The notes below the pieces were generated by a model. The model searched no databases, was not told the origin of the DNA, and saw only the letters and a program-made list of their open reading frames with translations. Below are positions 16,117-24,326 of a stretch of DNA of 64,000 bases, one piece after another (position 1 is the first letter of the stretch; every line of letters starts with the position of its first letter). The DNA is from Mesorhizobium sp. M4B.F.Ca.ET.203.01.1.1 (GTDB lineage Bacteria > Pseudomonadota > Alphaproteobacteria > Rhizobiales > Rhizobiaceae), in contig NZ_SRUO01000010.1 of the NCBI RefSeq assembly GCF_004791025.1, forward strand, positions 1 through 64,000. Direction: 5' to 3'. The translations under genes and the position numbers were made by a program.

Positions 16117-17126
16117 AGCTTGCAACATTGAAGAACGGGACCCGCGATGGAAAGCTGGTCGTCGTCTCGCGCGATTTGACGCGGTTCTCCGACGCCTCCT
16201 TCCTGGTGCCGACGCTGCAAGCCGCGCTCGACGACTGGCGGCGGATTTGGCCGCATCTGGCGACAATAGCGGAATCGCTGGAGAACAATGCCGTGCCCTC
16301 GGCGCGCTTCCACGAGCATGACGCCCACTCGCCACTGCCGCGCGCCTATCAGTGGGCTGACGGCTCGGCCTATGTGAACCATGTCGAACTGGTGCGCAAA
16401 GCGCGCGGCGCAGAAATGCCGGCAAGCTTCTGGACCGATCCGCTGATCTACCAGGGCGGCTCGGACAGCTTCATTCCGCCGCGCGATCCGATCCGCATGG
16501 CCGACGAGGCCTTCGGCATCGACATGGAGGCGGAGGTCGCCGTCATCATTGACGACGTGCCGATGGGCGCCGGCCCCGACCACGCGCGGGACGCGATCCG
16601 GCTGGTCATGCTGGTCAACGACGTGACACTGCGCGCCATCACCGGCCCCGAGCTTGCCAAGGGTTTTGGCTTCTTCCAGTCGAAACCGTCCTCGGCCTTC
16701 TCGCCGGTTGCGGTCACGCCGGATGAGTTGGGCGACGCCTGGGACGGCGGCAAGGTCAGCCTGCCGCTGCTCGCCGATCTCAACGGCAAGCCGTTCGGCC
16801 GTGCGAACGCAGGGGTCGACATGACCTTCGATTTCCCGGCGCTGATCGTGCATGCCGCGAAAACGCGGCCGCTCGCCGCCGGCAGCATCGTCGGTTCGGG
16901 CACCGTCTCCAACAAGCTGGACGGCGGGCCGGGCAAGCCTGTCTCGGCCGGCGGCGCCGGCTATTCCTGCATCGCCGAACTGCGCATGATCGAAACCATC
17001 GAGAGCGGCGAGCCCAAGACGCCGTTCCTGCATTTCGGCGACACGGTGCGCATCGAGATGAAGGACAAGGCCGGCCATTCGATCTTCGGCGCCATCGAGC
17101 AGAAGGTCGAGAAATACGCGGGGTGA
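16113..17126 (+). CDS. fahA: Fumarylacetoacetate hydrolase
   Basis: Cleaves fumarylacetoacetate to fumarate and acetoacetate, the last step of tyrosine catabolism. A 337-residue bacterial-type FAH protein: metal-binding Glu-x-Glu in DMEAEVAVI, VNDVTLRAI, KGFGFFQSKPSSAFSP, and GSGTVSN near the end. The ATG overlaps the upstream stop (ATGA) and has AGAGGA in front, so the 27-codon upstream extension is rejected. Confidence 0.94.
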   Translation: MKLATLKNGTRDGKLVVVSRDLTRFSDASFLVPTLQAALDDWRRIWPHLATIAESLENNAVPSARFHEHDAHSPLPRAYQWADGSAYVNHVELVRKARGAEMPASFWTDPLIYQGGSDSFIPPRDPIRMADEAFGIDMEAEVAVIIDDVPMGAGPDHARDAIRLVMLVNDVTLRAITGPELAKGFGFFQSKPSSAFSPVAVTPDELGDAWDGGKVSLPLLADLNGKPFGRANAGVDMTFDFPALIVHAAKTRPLAAGSIVGSGTVSNKLDGGPGKPVSAGGAGYSCIAELRMIETIESGEPKTPFLHFGDTVRIEMKDKAGHSIFGAIEQKVEKYAG

Positions 17127-17130
17127 GGGG

Positions 17131-17424
17131 ATGCCAGGCGAAGCGGTCTATTTGCTGTTTGGCGTGTGGGCGCTGGCCATTCTGGCGGTCTTCATCCAGG
17201 CGATCCGCCTGAGCTACCGCATCGAGGCGCGCTCGCCTGATCTCACCAACCGCACCGGTGTGCCGCGCAACGCGATGATGTTCCACACCATCACCAATCT
17301 CAGCGTCGCGCGGGATGAAGAAACGCAAGGCCTGCGGCGGAAAATGATCCGGCTGCTGCTGATCGTTGTCGGCGGCTTCGTCGTTCTGGCGGTCGGCATC
17401 GGCCTTGTCGACAGGACCCCATGA
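17131..17424 (+). CDS. Small two-helix membrane protein in the homogentisate operon
   Basis: A 97-residue protein with hydrophobic helices at about 5-25 (VYLLFGVWALAILAVFIQAI) and 72-92 (LLLIVVGGFVVLAVGIGLV) around a polar loop. It begins 4 bases after fahA and its stop overlaps the next start (ATGA), so it is part of the operon. Family not recognised. Confidence 0.7.
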   Translation: MPGEAVYLLFGVWALAILAVFIQAIRLSYRIEARSPDLTNRTGVPRNAMMFHTITNLSVARDEETQGLRRKMIRLLLIVVGGFVVLAVGIGLVDRTP

Positions 17425-17957
17425 CGCTGCTTGATCATCTGCGCCGCATGGCGCGCAACAATCACTGGTCGAACGACCGCCTGTACCGCGCCGTGCTGTC
17501 CCTTGAGCCTGGGGAATTTGAGGCCGCGCGCACCAGCTTCTTTCCGTCAATCAAGGACACGCTGAACCACATCCTCGCTGTCGACCATCTCTATCTCGAT
17601 TTTCTGACGGAGGGTGGTGTCGGCGCTGCCGCCTATGATGATTTCGTGCCGTTCGATAATGTCGCCGATTTGGTAGTGGCGCAGATCACCTTCGACCGCA
17701 AACTTATCGCCTTCTGTGATGCCCTGTCCGAGGCCGATCTCGACCGTCGTGTCATCACCGATAGACGCGAGGACGGCATGATCCCTGAAAAGATCGCCGA
17801 CATCCTCGCCCATGTTTTCCTGCACGACATCCATCACCGCGGCCAGGTGCACGCCATGCTCGCCGGCACTTCCGCTCCGCCGCCGCAACTGGATGAGTTT
17901 CTGCTCGACTATGATCTGAAGCTCAGGAAGGACGAGGTCGAGCGGCTCGGTCTTTGA
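17421..17957 (+). CDS. DinB-fold protein (possible maleylacetoacetate isomerase replacement)
   Basis: A 178-residue four-helix-bundle protein of the DinB family. The metal triad is visible: His in TLNHIL (about residue 50) and two in HDIHHRGQVHAML (about residues 135-139). DinB-fold enzymes include thiol-cofactor-dependent isomerases such as mycothiol-dependent maleylpyruvate isomerase. It ends the hmgA-MBL-fahA operon, which lacks a glutathione S-transferase-type maleylacetoacetate isomerase. It could supply that step; this is a hypothesis. It converges on hppD with a 20-base gap. Confidence 0.85.
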   Translation: MTLLDHLRRMARNNHWSNDRLYRAVLSLEPGEFEAARTSFFPSIKDTLNHILAVDHLYLDFLTEGGVGAAAYDDFVPFDNVADLVVAQITFDRKLIAFCDALSEADLDRRVITDRREDGMIPEKIADILAHVFLHDIHHRGQVHAMLAGTSAPPPQLDEFLLDYDLKLRKDEVERLGL

Positions 17958-17977
17958 ACCGCTCGCCCTCATGGGCC

Positions 17978-19093
17978 TTACGCCGCCTTGCCGTCCAGCT
18001 TGATCACGCCGCGCTTGATCTGGTCCTGCTCGATCGACTCGAACAGCGCGCGGAAATTGCCTTCGCCAAAACCTTCGTCGCCCTTGCGCTGGATGAACTC
18101 GAAGAAGATCGGGCCGATCACTGTTTTCGAGAAAATCTGCAGCAGGATCTTGGTCATGCCGCCGTCGACGACGCCTTCGCCGTCGATCAGGATGCCGTGC
18201 TTCTTCATCCGCTCGACCGGCTCGTCGTGATCGTGCACGCGCTCGTGCGACATCTCGTAATAGGTGTCGGGCGGGCCGGGCATGAACTTCAGGCCGTTGG
18301 CAGCAAGCCTGTCGGTGGCCTCGTAGATCGCGTCGGTGCCCACCGCGATGTGCTGGATGCCCTCGCCATTGTACTTCTTCAGATATTCGGCGATCTGGCT
18401 GGTCTCGTCCTTGGACTCGTTCAGCGGAATGCGGATCTTGCCGCAGGGCGAGGTGATCGCACGGCTGACCAGACCGGTGATCTTGCCGTCGATGTCGAAG
18501 AAGTGGATCTGCTTGAAGCCGAACAGGTCGCGATAGAAGTCCCACCACTTGTCCATGTTGCCGCGATAGACATTGTGGGTGAGATGGTCGAGGAAGTAGA
18601 AGCCGACGCCCTCGGGCTTCGGATCGCGCTCGCCCAGCCATGCGAACTCGGCGTCATAGGCCGAGCCTTTCTCGCCATAGGCCTCGATGAAATAGAGCAG
18701 GGAGCCGCCAATGCCGACGATGGCCGGCACGTCGAGCGCCTTGTCGGTGCCCTCATAGGGCGTCGCACCCTTCGACACGGCATGCTCGAAGGCGTGTTTC
18801 GCGTCGACCACGCGCCACGCCATAGAGGCTGCGCAGGGTCCGTGCTTATCGACGAACTTCATCGCATGCGAGCCGGGCTCTGCATTGACGACGTAGTTGA
18901 TGTCGCCCTGCCGCCAGACCGTGATGTCCTTGGTGCGGTGCTTGGCCACCGCGACATAACCCATGCGGGTGAAGAGTTCGGCGAGCTTTTCCGGCTCGGG
19001 ATGCGCGAACTCGACGAATTCGAAACCGTCTGTGCCGGCGGGGTTCGCCTTGCTGATCCTGGCGGGCGGGGCGTCGTGCGGGAAGGGGCCCAT
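17978..19093 (-). CDS. hppD: 4-hydroxyphenylpyruvate dioxygenase
   Basis: Converts 4-hydroxyphenylpyruvate to homogentisate, the substrate of HmgA encoded nearby. 371 residues with two vicinal-oxygen-chelate halves. The Fe(II) ligands fall in LDHLTHNVY, IQHIAVGT and IFFEFIQRKG (His, His, Glu), and the C-terminal GNFRALFESIE is typical. The ATG with CGGAGA upstream (start at 19093) is chosen over a 23-residue upstream extension. It is divergent from an Lrp/AsnC regulator. Confidence 0.97.
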   Translation of the reverse strand: MGPFPHDAPPARISKANPAGTDGFEFVEFAHPEPEKLAELFTRMGYVAVAKHRTKDITVWRQGDINYVVNAEPGSHAMKFVDKHGPCAASMAWRVVDAKHAFEHAVSKGATPYEGTDKALDVPAIVGIGGSLLYFIEAYGEKGSAYDAEFAWLGERDPKPEGVGFYFLDHLTHNVYRGNMDKWWDFYRDLFGFKQIHFFDIDGKITGLVSRAITSPCGKIRIPLNESKDETSQIAEYLKKYNGEGIQHIAVGTDAIYEATDRLAANGLKFMPGPPDTYYEMSHERVHDHDEPVERMKKHGILIDGEGVVDGGMTKILLQIFSKTVIGPIFFEFIQRKGDEGFGEGNFRALFESIEQDQIKRGVIKLDGKAA

Positions 19094-19230
19094 GGCGGTT
19101 CTCCGAAGCTGTTGCGGCCGTTCCTGGCCATCTTTGCGCATGATAGCGCCTGAGGGCCGCACGGTGCTTGCATTCGAACGCCTGAAATGCTCATGTCATG
19201 CGTGGAATGTGCATGAATGGAGGAAAATCC

Positions 19231-19698
19231 GTGGATGATGCGCGGCTTGACCAATTTGATCGCAAGTTACTGGCGCTTCTGCAAGGCGACGCGCGGCTCA
19301 CCAACAACGACCTTTCGGAGCGGGTGAACCTGTCGGCGTCGCAATGCTCGCGCCGCCGCCAGCGGCTGGAAGAGGACGGCTACATCAAGGGCTACCGCGC
19401 CGTGCTCGACCGCGATCGGCTGGGCTTTTCGCTGGTCAATGTCATCTCGGTGACCTTGGCCACCCACAATCGCGACAATGCCCGCCGCTTCGGCGAGTTG
19501 GTGGCGCGGCTGCCCGAAGTGCAGGAGGCGCACGCGCTGACCGGCGAGATGGACTACATATTGAAGGTGGTGACGCCCGACCTCAAATCATTGTCGGAGT
19601 TCGTCAACGGCGTGCTCCTGCCGCATGAATCCGTCCAGCACGTGAAGACGGCTATCGTGCTGGAGACGCTGAAGGAGACCGGCGCGCTGCCGATTTAG
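19231..19698 (+). CDS. Lrp/AsnC-family regulator, likely of hppD
   Basis: A 155-residue protein: N-terminal helix-turn-helix (FDRKLLALLQGDARLTNNDLSERVNLSASQCSRRRQRL) and a C-terminal RAM (ligand and oligomer) domain (VQEAHALTGEMDYILKVV). The GTG start has GGAGG 7 bases upstream; earlier ATGs at 19198, 19207 and 19213 lack this. Divergent transcription from hppD implies control by an aromatic amino acid or keto acid (inference). Confidence 0.88.
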   Translation: MDDARLDQFDRKLLALLQGDARLTNNDLSERVNLSASQCSRRRQRLEEDGYIKGYRAVLDRDRLGFSLVNVISVTLATHNRDNARRFGELVARLPEVQEAHALTGEMDYILKVVTPDLKSLSEFVNGVLLPHESVQHVKTAIVLETLKETGALPI

Positions 19699-20033
19699 CC
19701 CCTCGACTGTTGAATCAGCCCATAGAGATTGGTGCAGCGCGCGCCGGAGCGGCAGTAGGCGAACACCGGGCCTTCGAGCGCGTCGAGCGCCGCGGCCTGG
19801 TCCTGGACATTCTCGAAGGTGATCTGGCCGCTGATGACCGGGATGAAGCGGAAGGCGAGGCCCGCCGCCTCGGCCGCCGCCTGGACGCTTTCGGCCGAGG
19901 GCTGGCCGGGCTGCTCGTCGTCCGGCCGGTTGCAGATCACGCTCTTGAAGCCGGCCTCCTTGATGGCGGTGATATCGCTGGGCTGGATCTGGCCCGAGAC
20001 GGAATAGTCGTCGCTGATCTCTCGGTATTCCAT
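19695..20033 (-). CDS. TIGR01244/DUF442-type phosphatase-like protein
   Basis: A 112-residue protein (MEYREISDDYSVSGQIQPSD start) with the dual-specificity-phosphatase-like loop YCRSGARC near the end and the SVICNRPDDEQPGQPS block. These mark the small proteins related to the N-terminal part of Blh (beta-lactamase-like hydrolase) of sulfide-related loci. It converges on the Lrp gene with a 4-base stop overlap. Substrate unknown; the loop Cys and Arg needed for phosphatase chemistry are present. Confidence 0.85.
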   Translation of the reverse strand: MEYREISDDYSVSGQIQPSDITAIKEAGFKSVICNRPDDEQPGQPSAESVQAAAEAAGLAFRFIPVISGQITFENVQDQAAALDALEGPVFAYCRSGARCTNLYGLIQQSRG

Positions 20034-20159
20034 GGTCGTCCTCGCAATCTGCTTCGGCGGCAGTCTTGCCATCCCCTGACGCGGCCGGCAACTGCTCCCG
20101 CCGATCGCGTATCGTCGCACGCCGTCGGCGTCGTCTTTGCAGATAGACATTCGCGGCGG

Positions 20160-20193
20160 AAAATCCAGCCGGATCGTCGCGATCCGGCTGGAT
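20160..20193 (-). terminator. Rho-independent terminator after aztC
   Basis: Perfect 14-bp stem (ATCCAGCCGGATCG with its complement, loop of 3) located just after the aztC stop. On the minus strand it is followed by a short T-run (ATTTTCC). Confidence 0.85.
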
Positions 20194-20202
20194 GAGCCGA
20201 CT

Positions 20203-21129
20203 TCAGCTGCCGAGGATCGCGCCTTTGATCTGGGCGATGTTGTTGTGCATCATGTCGATATAGGTCGAGGCCGGGCCGTCGGGCTGCGACAGCGCATCCG
20301 AATAGAGCGTGCCGCCGACCTTGATGCCGGTCTCGCTGGCGATCTGCTCGATCAGCCGCGGATTGGTGATGTTCTCGATGAACATCGCCGCCGCCTTGTC
20401 CTGCTTGACCTGGTTGACCAGCTTGGCGACATCGGCGGCCGACGGCTCGGAGTCCGTCGAAATGCCCTGCGGCGCCAGGAAGGTCAGGCCGTATTCGTGC
20501 TCGAAATAGCCGAACGCGTCGTGCGAGGTGATGACGACGCGCTTCTCCTCGGGGATCGACTGGATCGCGGCCTTCACTTCGCCTTCCAGTGCATCGAGCT
20601 TCTTGGTGTAAGCCGCGGCATTGGTCTGGTAGCCGACGCAGCCCTCGCTGTCGGCGGCGCAGAAGGCCTCGGCGATGTTCTTCACATAGATCCTGGCGTT
20701 GGCGATCGACTGGAAGGCGTGCGGGTCGGTAACGGTCTTGCCGGCGCCTTCGGCAGCATCCGCGTCAGCAAATTCCGGCTTGAAGTCGATCGGGGTGACG
20801 TCCTTGGTCAAGGTCACGATCGCGGCCTTGGTGGCGCTGGCGTCGACCAGGCGCTGCAAAAAGCCTTCGAAATGCAGGCCGTTGACCAGCACCACGTCCG
20901 CGTCGGCCATTGCGACAGCGTCGGCCGGGCTCGGTTCGTAGACATGCGCGTCGCCATCCGGCCCAACGATGGTGGTGATGCTGACCCGGTCACCGCCGAC
21001 ATTCTTGGCGAAATCTGCAATCACCGTGAAGCTCGCAACCACCTTGAGCGGCGCGGCGAGGGCCGATGTTCCGAGAGCGGTTAATGTTATAACGCTCAGG
21101 GTCAGCGCGGCACGGAAGGATTTCAGCAT
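20203..21129 (-). CDS. aztC: Zinc ABC transporter substrate-binding protein, AztC-like
   Basis: A 308-residue periplasmic cluster A-I metal-binding protein with a signal peptide (about 1-26). Expected zinc ligands are His62 (DAHVYEP), His137 (TDPHAF), His203 (TSHDAFGYFE) and Asp278 (YSDALS). This spacing agrees with AztC of Paracoccus as I recall it. A Cys pair (FCAADSEGC) may form a disulfide. It lies downstream of the permease and ATPase genes on the same strand. Confidence 0.85.
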   Translation of the reverse strand: MLKSFRAALTLSVITLTALGTSALAAPLKVVASFTVIADFAKNVGGDRVSITTIVGPDGDAHVYEPSPADAVAMADADVVLVNGLHFEGFLQRLVDASATKAAIVTLTKDVTPIDFKPEFADADAAEGAGKTVTDPHAFQSIANARIYVKNIAEAFCAADSEGCVGYQTNAAAYTKKLDALEGEVKAAIQSIPEEKRVVITSHDAFGYFEHEYGLTFLAPQGISTDSEPSAADVAKLVNQVKQDKAAAMFIENITNPRLIEQIASETGIKVGGTLYSDALSQPDGPASTYIDMMHNNIAQIKGAILGS

Positions 21130-21153
21130 TGGGCGGGTCTCCTTGCTTGGGGA

Positions 21154-22029
21154 TCAGGCGGTGCGGTGGCGGTGGTGGACGATGCGGGCGCGCAACGCGC
21201 CGCGCGAGCCGAACACGATCGAGAAGAAGTAGACGACACCGGCCGACAGGATGATGGCCGGGCCGGACGGCAGCGAGGCGTGGTAGGACAAGAGCAGCCC
21301 GGCGATGCAGGAGGCAAAGCCGATCAGCACCGCCAGCACGCACATCGGCTCGACCCGCACCGTCCAGAAGCGGGCAGCGGCGGCCGGCAGCATCATCAGC
21401 CCGACCGACAAAAGCGTGCCCAGCGCCTGGAACCCGCCAACGAGGTTGAGCACGACGAGGCCGAGGAAGATGAAATGCACCGGGCTGCCCATGCGGCTCA
21501 CCGAGCGCAGGAACAGCGGGTCGAGGCATTCTGCGACCAGCGCCCGCCAGAAGATGGTAAGGCTGACTAAAGTTACCAGCACGATGCCGCCGATCAGCGT
21601 CAGCGCCTCGTTGTTGAGCGCAAGCACGGTGCCGAACAGCACATGCATGAGATCGACGCTGGAGCCCCGAATTGACACCATCAGCACACCGACGGCGAGC
21701 GAGATCAGATAGAAGGCCGCCATCGAGGCGTCCTCGCGCTGGATGGTGAAGCGCGAGACCGCGCCCGCGCCGAGCGCGACGATGATGCCGGCGATCAGCC
21801 CGCCAATGGTCATCGGCAGGATTTCCAGGCCGTAGAGCAGGAAGCCGGCGGCGGCACCTGGCAGGATGGCATGCGCCATGGCGTCGCCCGACAGGCTCAT
21901 GCGCCGTAGCATCAGGAAGACGCCGACCGGACAGGCGCCGAGCGACAGCAGCAGCGAGCCGAACAGCGCCCGCTGCATGAAGGCGAAATCGGCGAAAGGC
22001 GCGATGAACAGGTTGTAGAGGAAATCCAT
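21154..22029 (-). CDS. aztB: Zinc ABC transporter permease, AztB-like
   Basis: A 291-residue ABC-3 family inner-membrane protein with about eight hydrophobic helices. It has the family loop LRRMSLSGDAMAHAILPG near residue 45 and a GGFQALGTLLSVGLMMLPAAAARFW block that contacts the ATPase. The basic, His-containing tail (RARIVHHRHRTA) is cytoplasmic. Its ATG shares one base with the stop of aztA (TGATG), so the two are translationally coupled. Confidence 0.93.
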   Translation of the reverse strand: MDFLYNLFIAPFADFAFMQRALFGSLLLSLGACPVGVFLMLRRMSLSGDAMAHAILPGAAAGFLLYGLEILPMTIGGLIAGIIVALGAGAVSRFTIQREDASMAAFYLISLAVGVLMVSIRGSSVDLMHVLFGTVLALNNEALTLIGGIVLVTLVSLTIFWRALVAECLDPLFLRSVSRMGSPVHFIFLGLVVLNLVGGFQALGTLLSVGLMMLPAAAARFWTVRVEPMCVLAVLIGFASCIAGLLLSYHASLPSGPAIILSAGVVYFFSIVFGSRGALRARIVHHRHRTA

Positions 22030-22856
22030 CAGGCGGCCCTCGGTCCGGAGCCGTGCTGGTGGTCGTGATCATGCGCATGGCCGTGGGCATGGTCGTGATG
22101 ATCGTGCCCATGATGGTCATGGTCGTCCGGCTCGCACCAGGGCGCGTTCTCTTCCCAGGCCTCGTGGAAGCGCCGTGCCTTGAGAAGGTTTTCCGGCCGC
22201 AGTGTCTCTTTTGTCTCGCCCCAGGCAACAGGCTGGCGGGCAAGCAGCAAGGTCTCGGGGAAATTCTGTCGCACGAGATCGAGATCGTGGACGACGACCA
22301 TGATCGTGCGCTCCTCGCCATGCCAGCGCTTGATGAGCTGGATCAGGTCGCCGACGGTCTTGGCGTCGACGGCGTTGAACGGCTCGTCGAGCAGGATGAG
22401 GTCGGCATCCTGCAACAGCACGCGAGCAAACAGCGTGCGCTGCAACTGGCCGCCCGACAGCGTGTCGATCGGGCGCTTCTCGAAGCCGCCGAGGCCGACC
22501 GCCATCAGCGCCTGGCTGACGGATTCGCGGTCCTCCTTAGTGTAGCGGCCGAGCAGGCCGCGCTTTGGCCACAGGCCGAGCGAAACCAGGTCGACCACCC
22601 GGGCCGGGAAGGAGCGGTCGAGCTCCGACTGCTGCGGCAGATAGGCGGTGCGCACGCCGGACGCGCGGGTGACCGCGCCTTCCATCGGCTTCAGCACGCC
22701 GACAATGCCCTTCATCAGCGTCGACTTGCCCGAGCCGTTGGCGCCGACCACGGCCGTCAGCGATCCCTTGCGGATCGTGCCGTTGAGATGGTGGATCGCC
22801 GGGTGGCTGCCATAGCCGAGCGTCAGGTCGCGGAAGGTCAGGCAGGCATTGGTCAT
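22029..22856 (-). CDS. aztA: Zinc ABC transporter ATPase with His-rich tail, AztA-like
   Basis: A 275-residue ABC ATPase: Walker A GANGSGKS (about 39-46), signature LSGGQLQR, Walker B ILLDEPF, and switch His in VVVHDLD. After the ATPase core comes a tail of about 32 residues that is more than half His and Asp (starting DDHDHHGHDHHDH). It probably buffers or senses cytoplasmic zinc. First gene of the aztABC operon, behind a Zur-like site. Confidence 0.93.
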   Translation of the reverse strand: MTNACLTFRDLTLGYGSHPAIHHLNGTIRKGSLTAVVGANGSGKSTLMKGIVGVLKPMEGAVTRASGVRTAYLPQQSELDRSFPARVVDLVSLGLWPKRGLLGRYTKEDRESVSQALMAVGLGGFEKRPIDTLSGGQLQRTLFARVLLQDADLILLDEPFNAVDAKTVGDLIQLIKRWHGEERTIMVVVHDLDLVRQNFPETLLLARQPVAWGETKETLRPENLLKARRFHEAWEENAPWCEPDDHDHHGHDHHDHAHGHAHDHDHQHGSGPRAA

Positions 22857-22908
22857 CGGCGGTCCGTAAGGGCGGCGGCCCGTCGTGCGGGCGGCTCAAG
22901 TCGATATG

Positions 22909-22924
22909 TGATGTTATTACATTA
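22909..22924. promoter_or_regulatory. Candidate Zur box upstream of aztA
   Basis: TGATGTTATTACATTA is symmetric at 12 of 16 positions and has the ATGTTAT core of alphaproteobacterial Zur sites. It lies 53 bases upstream of the aztA start in the 233-base gap before the RidA gene, the only AT-rich patch there. Zinc-dependent repression is the expected effect. Confidence 0.65.
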
Positions 22925-23089
22925 GTCAACAAGATGGCCCGACGCAATTTGGTCACGGCCGGTCAACTCGCCGTGTACGCAGCGGGCAGGGGTCACACAA
23001 TTGGCTCAATTGGTTTCGTCCCTGCCGGCCTTGCCCGAAACCGGCGCGGACTCTAAAGAGGCGCGACCGACAATAGGAAGGAACGCCCC

Positions 23090-23434
23090 ATGAGCATTCG
23101 TCGCATCGATGTTGGCCCGCGCATGAGCCAGATCGTCATCCACGGCAACATCGTCTACCTGGCAGGCCAGGTCGGCGAGCCCGGCGGCAATGTCGCCTCG
23201 CAGACCCGCGACATCCTGAAGACCATCGACGAATTGCTGGCCAAGGCCGGAACCGACAAGACCAAGATCCTGCAGACCATCATCTGGCTGGCCGACATGA
23301 GCACCTTCGCCGAGATGAACGCGGAATGGGACAAGTGGGTGCCGCAGGGCCACACGCCCGCCCGCGCCACCGGCGAGGCCAAGCTGGCCGGCCCGGAATA
23401 TCTGGTCGAGATTATTATTACGGCGGCGATCTAG
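23090..23434 (+). CDS. RidA/YjgF-family imine deaminase-like protein
   Basis: A 114-residue Rid-superfamily protein. Trimeric RidA proteins hydrolyse reactive enamine/imine intermediates. It has YLAGQVGEPGGNVASQT, the TIIWLADMSTF strand and the C-terminal PARATGEAKLAGPEYLVEI. The substrate-carboxylate Arg of RidA is usually in the P-x-R-x-x-x block, and PARATGE keeps it. The ATG follows AAGGAA. It stands alone before a repeat. Confidence 0.9.
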   Translation: MSIRRIDVGPRMSQIVIHGNIVYLAGQVGEPGGNVASQTRDILKTIDELLAKAGTDKTKILQTIIWLADMSTFAEMNAEWDKWVPQGHTPARATGEAKLAGPEYLVEIIITAAI

Positions 23435-23446
23435 CGCCTGCCTTCT

Positions 23447-23556
23447 ACCTCCCCCTTGTGGGGAGGTCGGACCGAAGGTCCGGGTGGGGGCTGCGCCGAC
23501 CCCCGACCCGCTGCTGCGCAGCGACCCTCCCCGCATGGGGGAGGGTAGAGAGGCAC
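23447..23556. repeat. Intergenic palindromic repeat (variant with CCGAAGGTCCGG core), copy 2
   Basis: Two hairpin-forming modules, CCTCCCCCTTGTGGGGAGG and CCCTCCCCGCATGGGGGAGGG, bracket a GGACCGAAGGTCC stem and a CTGCGCAG-type stem. It differs in sequence from copy 1 but has the same mosaic plan. It fills the gap between RidA and the convergent hutC. Confidence 0.85.
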
Positions 23557-24302
23557 TACCCCTGCGACGGCGTGAACCTTGCCACCAGCGTGTGGCTCTC
23601 AGCCGGATAGATAAAGCGCACATGCGTCACCGGGTGCTCCGCGCTCCAGGTGCGGCGCTCGACCACCAGGCAGGGCGCGCCGGTTTCGATGTCGAGCGCG
23701 TCGGCGACATGGTCGGCCGCGGCCGTGGCGCGGATGCGGTGCTCGGCTTGGCTCCACGGCACGCGGCCGATCAGCCAGGGGCCGGGCGCTATGCCCAGGA
23801 ATTCCTCCTCGCCGGCTTCCGCGACGGCGGCGAGATTGATCAGCCGCTGCTCGTGCGCGAAGGGCCGCTGGCCGGCGAAATGCAGGCATTCCAGCGAAAG
23901 CACCAAGCCTGGGGCGGAAAGCCCGAGCAGCGCCCGGTCGTCGGCGCTGCTGCGCCGCTTCAGCCGCGCCAGCCTTTCGTAGCGGTAGGGCAGGCCGAGC
24001 GCCTCGACCTCGATCCGGATGTCGTGCAGTTCCAGCACCGCCGCCTGCGACTGCGGCTGGCGGACAAAACTGCCGGACCGGCGACGGCGTTCGATCAGCC
24101 CGGCCTTCGCCAGCTGCGACAGCGCCTTGTTCACCGTCATGCGCGAGCAATTGTACTCGGTCGTCAGCTCGTGCTCGAACGGGATCCTGTGACCGGGCGC
24201 CCAGGCGCCGGACAGGATCTTCTCGCTGATGTCGGACAGGATGCGCTGGTGCAGCGAGACAGCCTCGCCTCCTTCCGCCTCCATTGTCTCGATCATGCTC
24301 AT
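23556..24302 (-). CDS. hutC: Histidine utilisation repressor
   Basis: A 248-residue GntR-family regulator of the HutC/FarR group. The winged helix is at about 18-85 (HELTTEYNCSRMTVNKALSQLAKAGLIERRRRSGSFV) and the UTRA effector domain at about 95-240. It should release DNA on binding urocanate. It is cotranscribed behind hutF (24-base gap) and faces the hutIHGUD operon, with a matching palindrome between. Confidence 0.95.
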   Translation of the reverse strand: MSMIETMEAEGGEAVSLHQRILSDISEKILSGAWAPGHRIPFEHELTTEYNCSRMTVNKALSQLAKAGLIERRRRSGSFVRQPQSQAAVLELHDIRIEVEALGLPYRYERLARLKRRSSADDRALLGLSAPGLVLSLECLHFAGQRPFAHEQRLINLAAVAEAGEEEFLGIAPGPWLIGRVPWSQAEHRIRATAAADHVADALDIETGAPCLVVERRTWSAEHPVTHVRFIYPAESHTLVARFTPSQG

Positions 24303-24326
24303 GTCGCGGTTCGGCTGTTGAACGAG

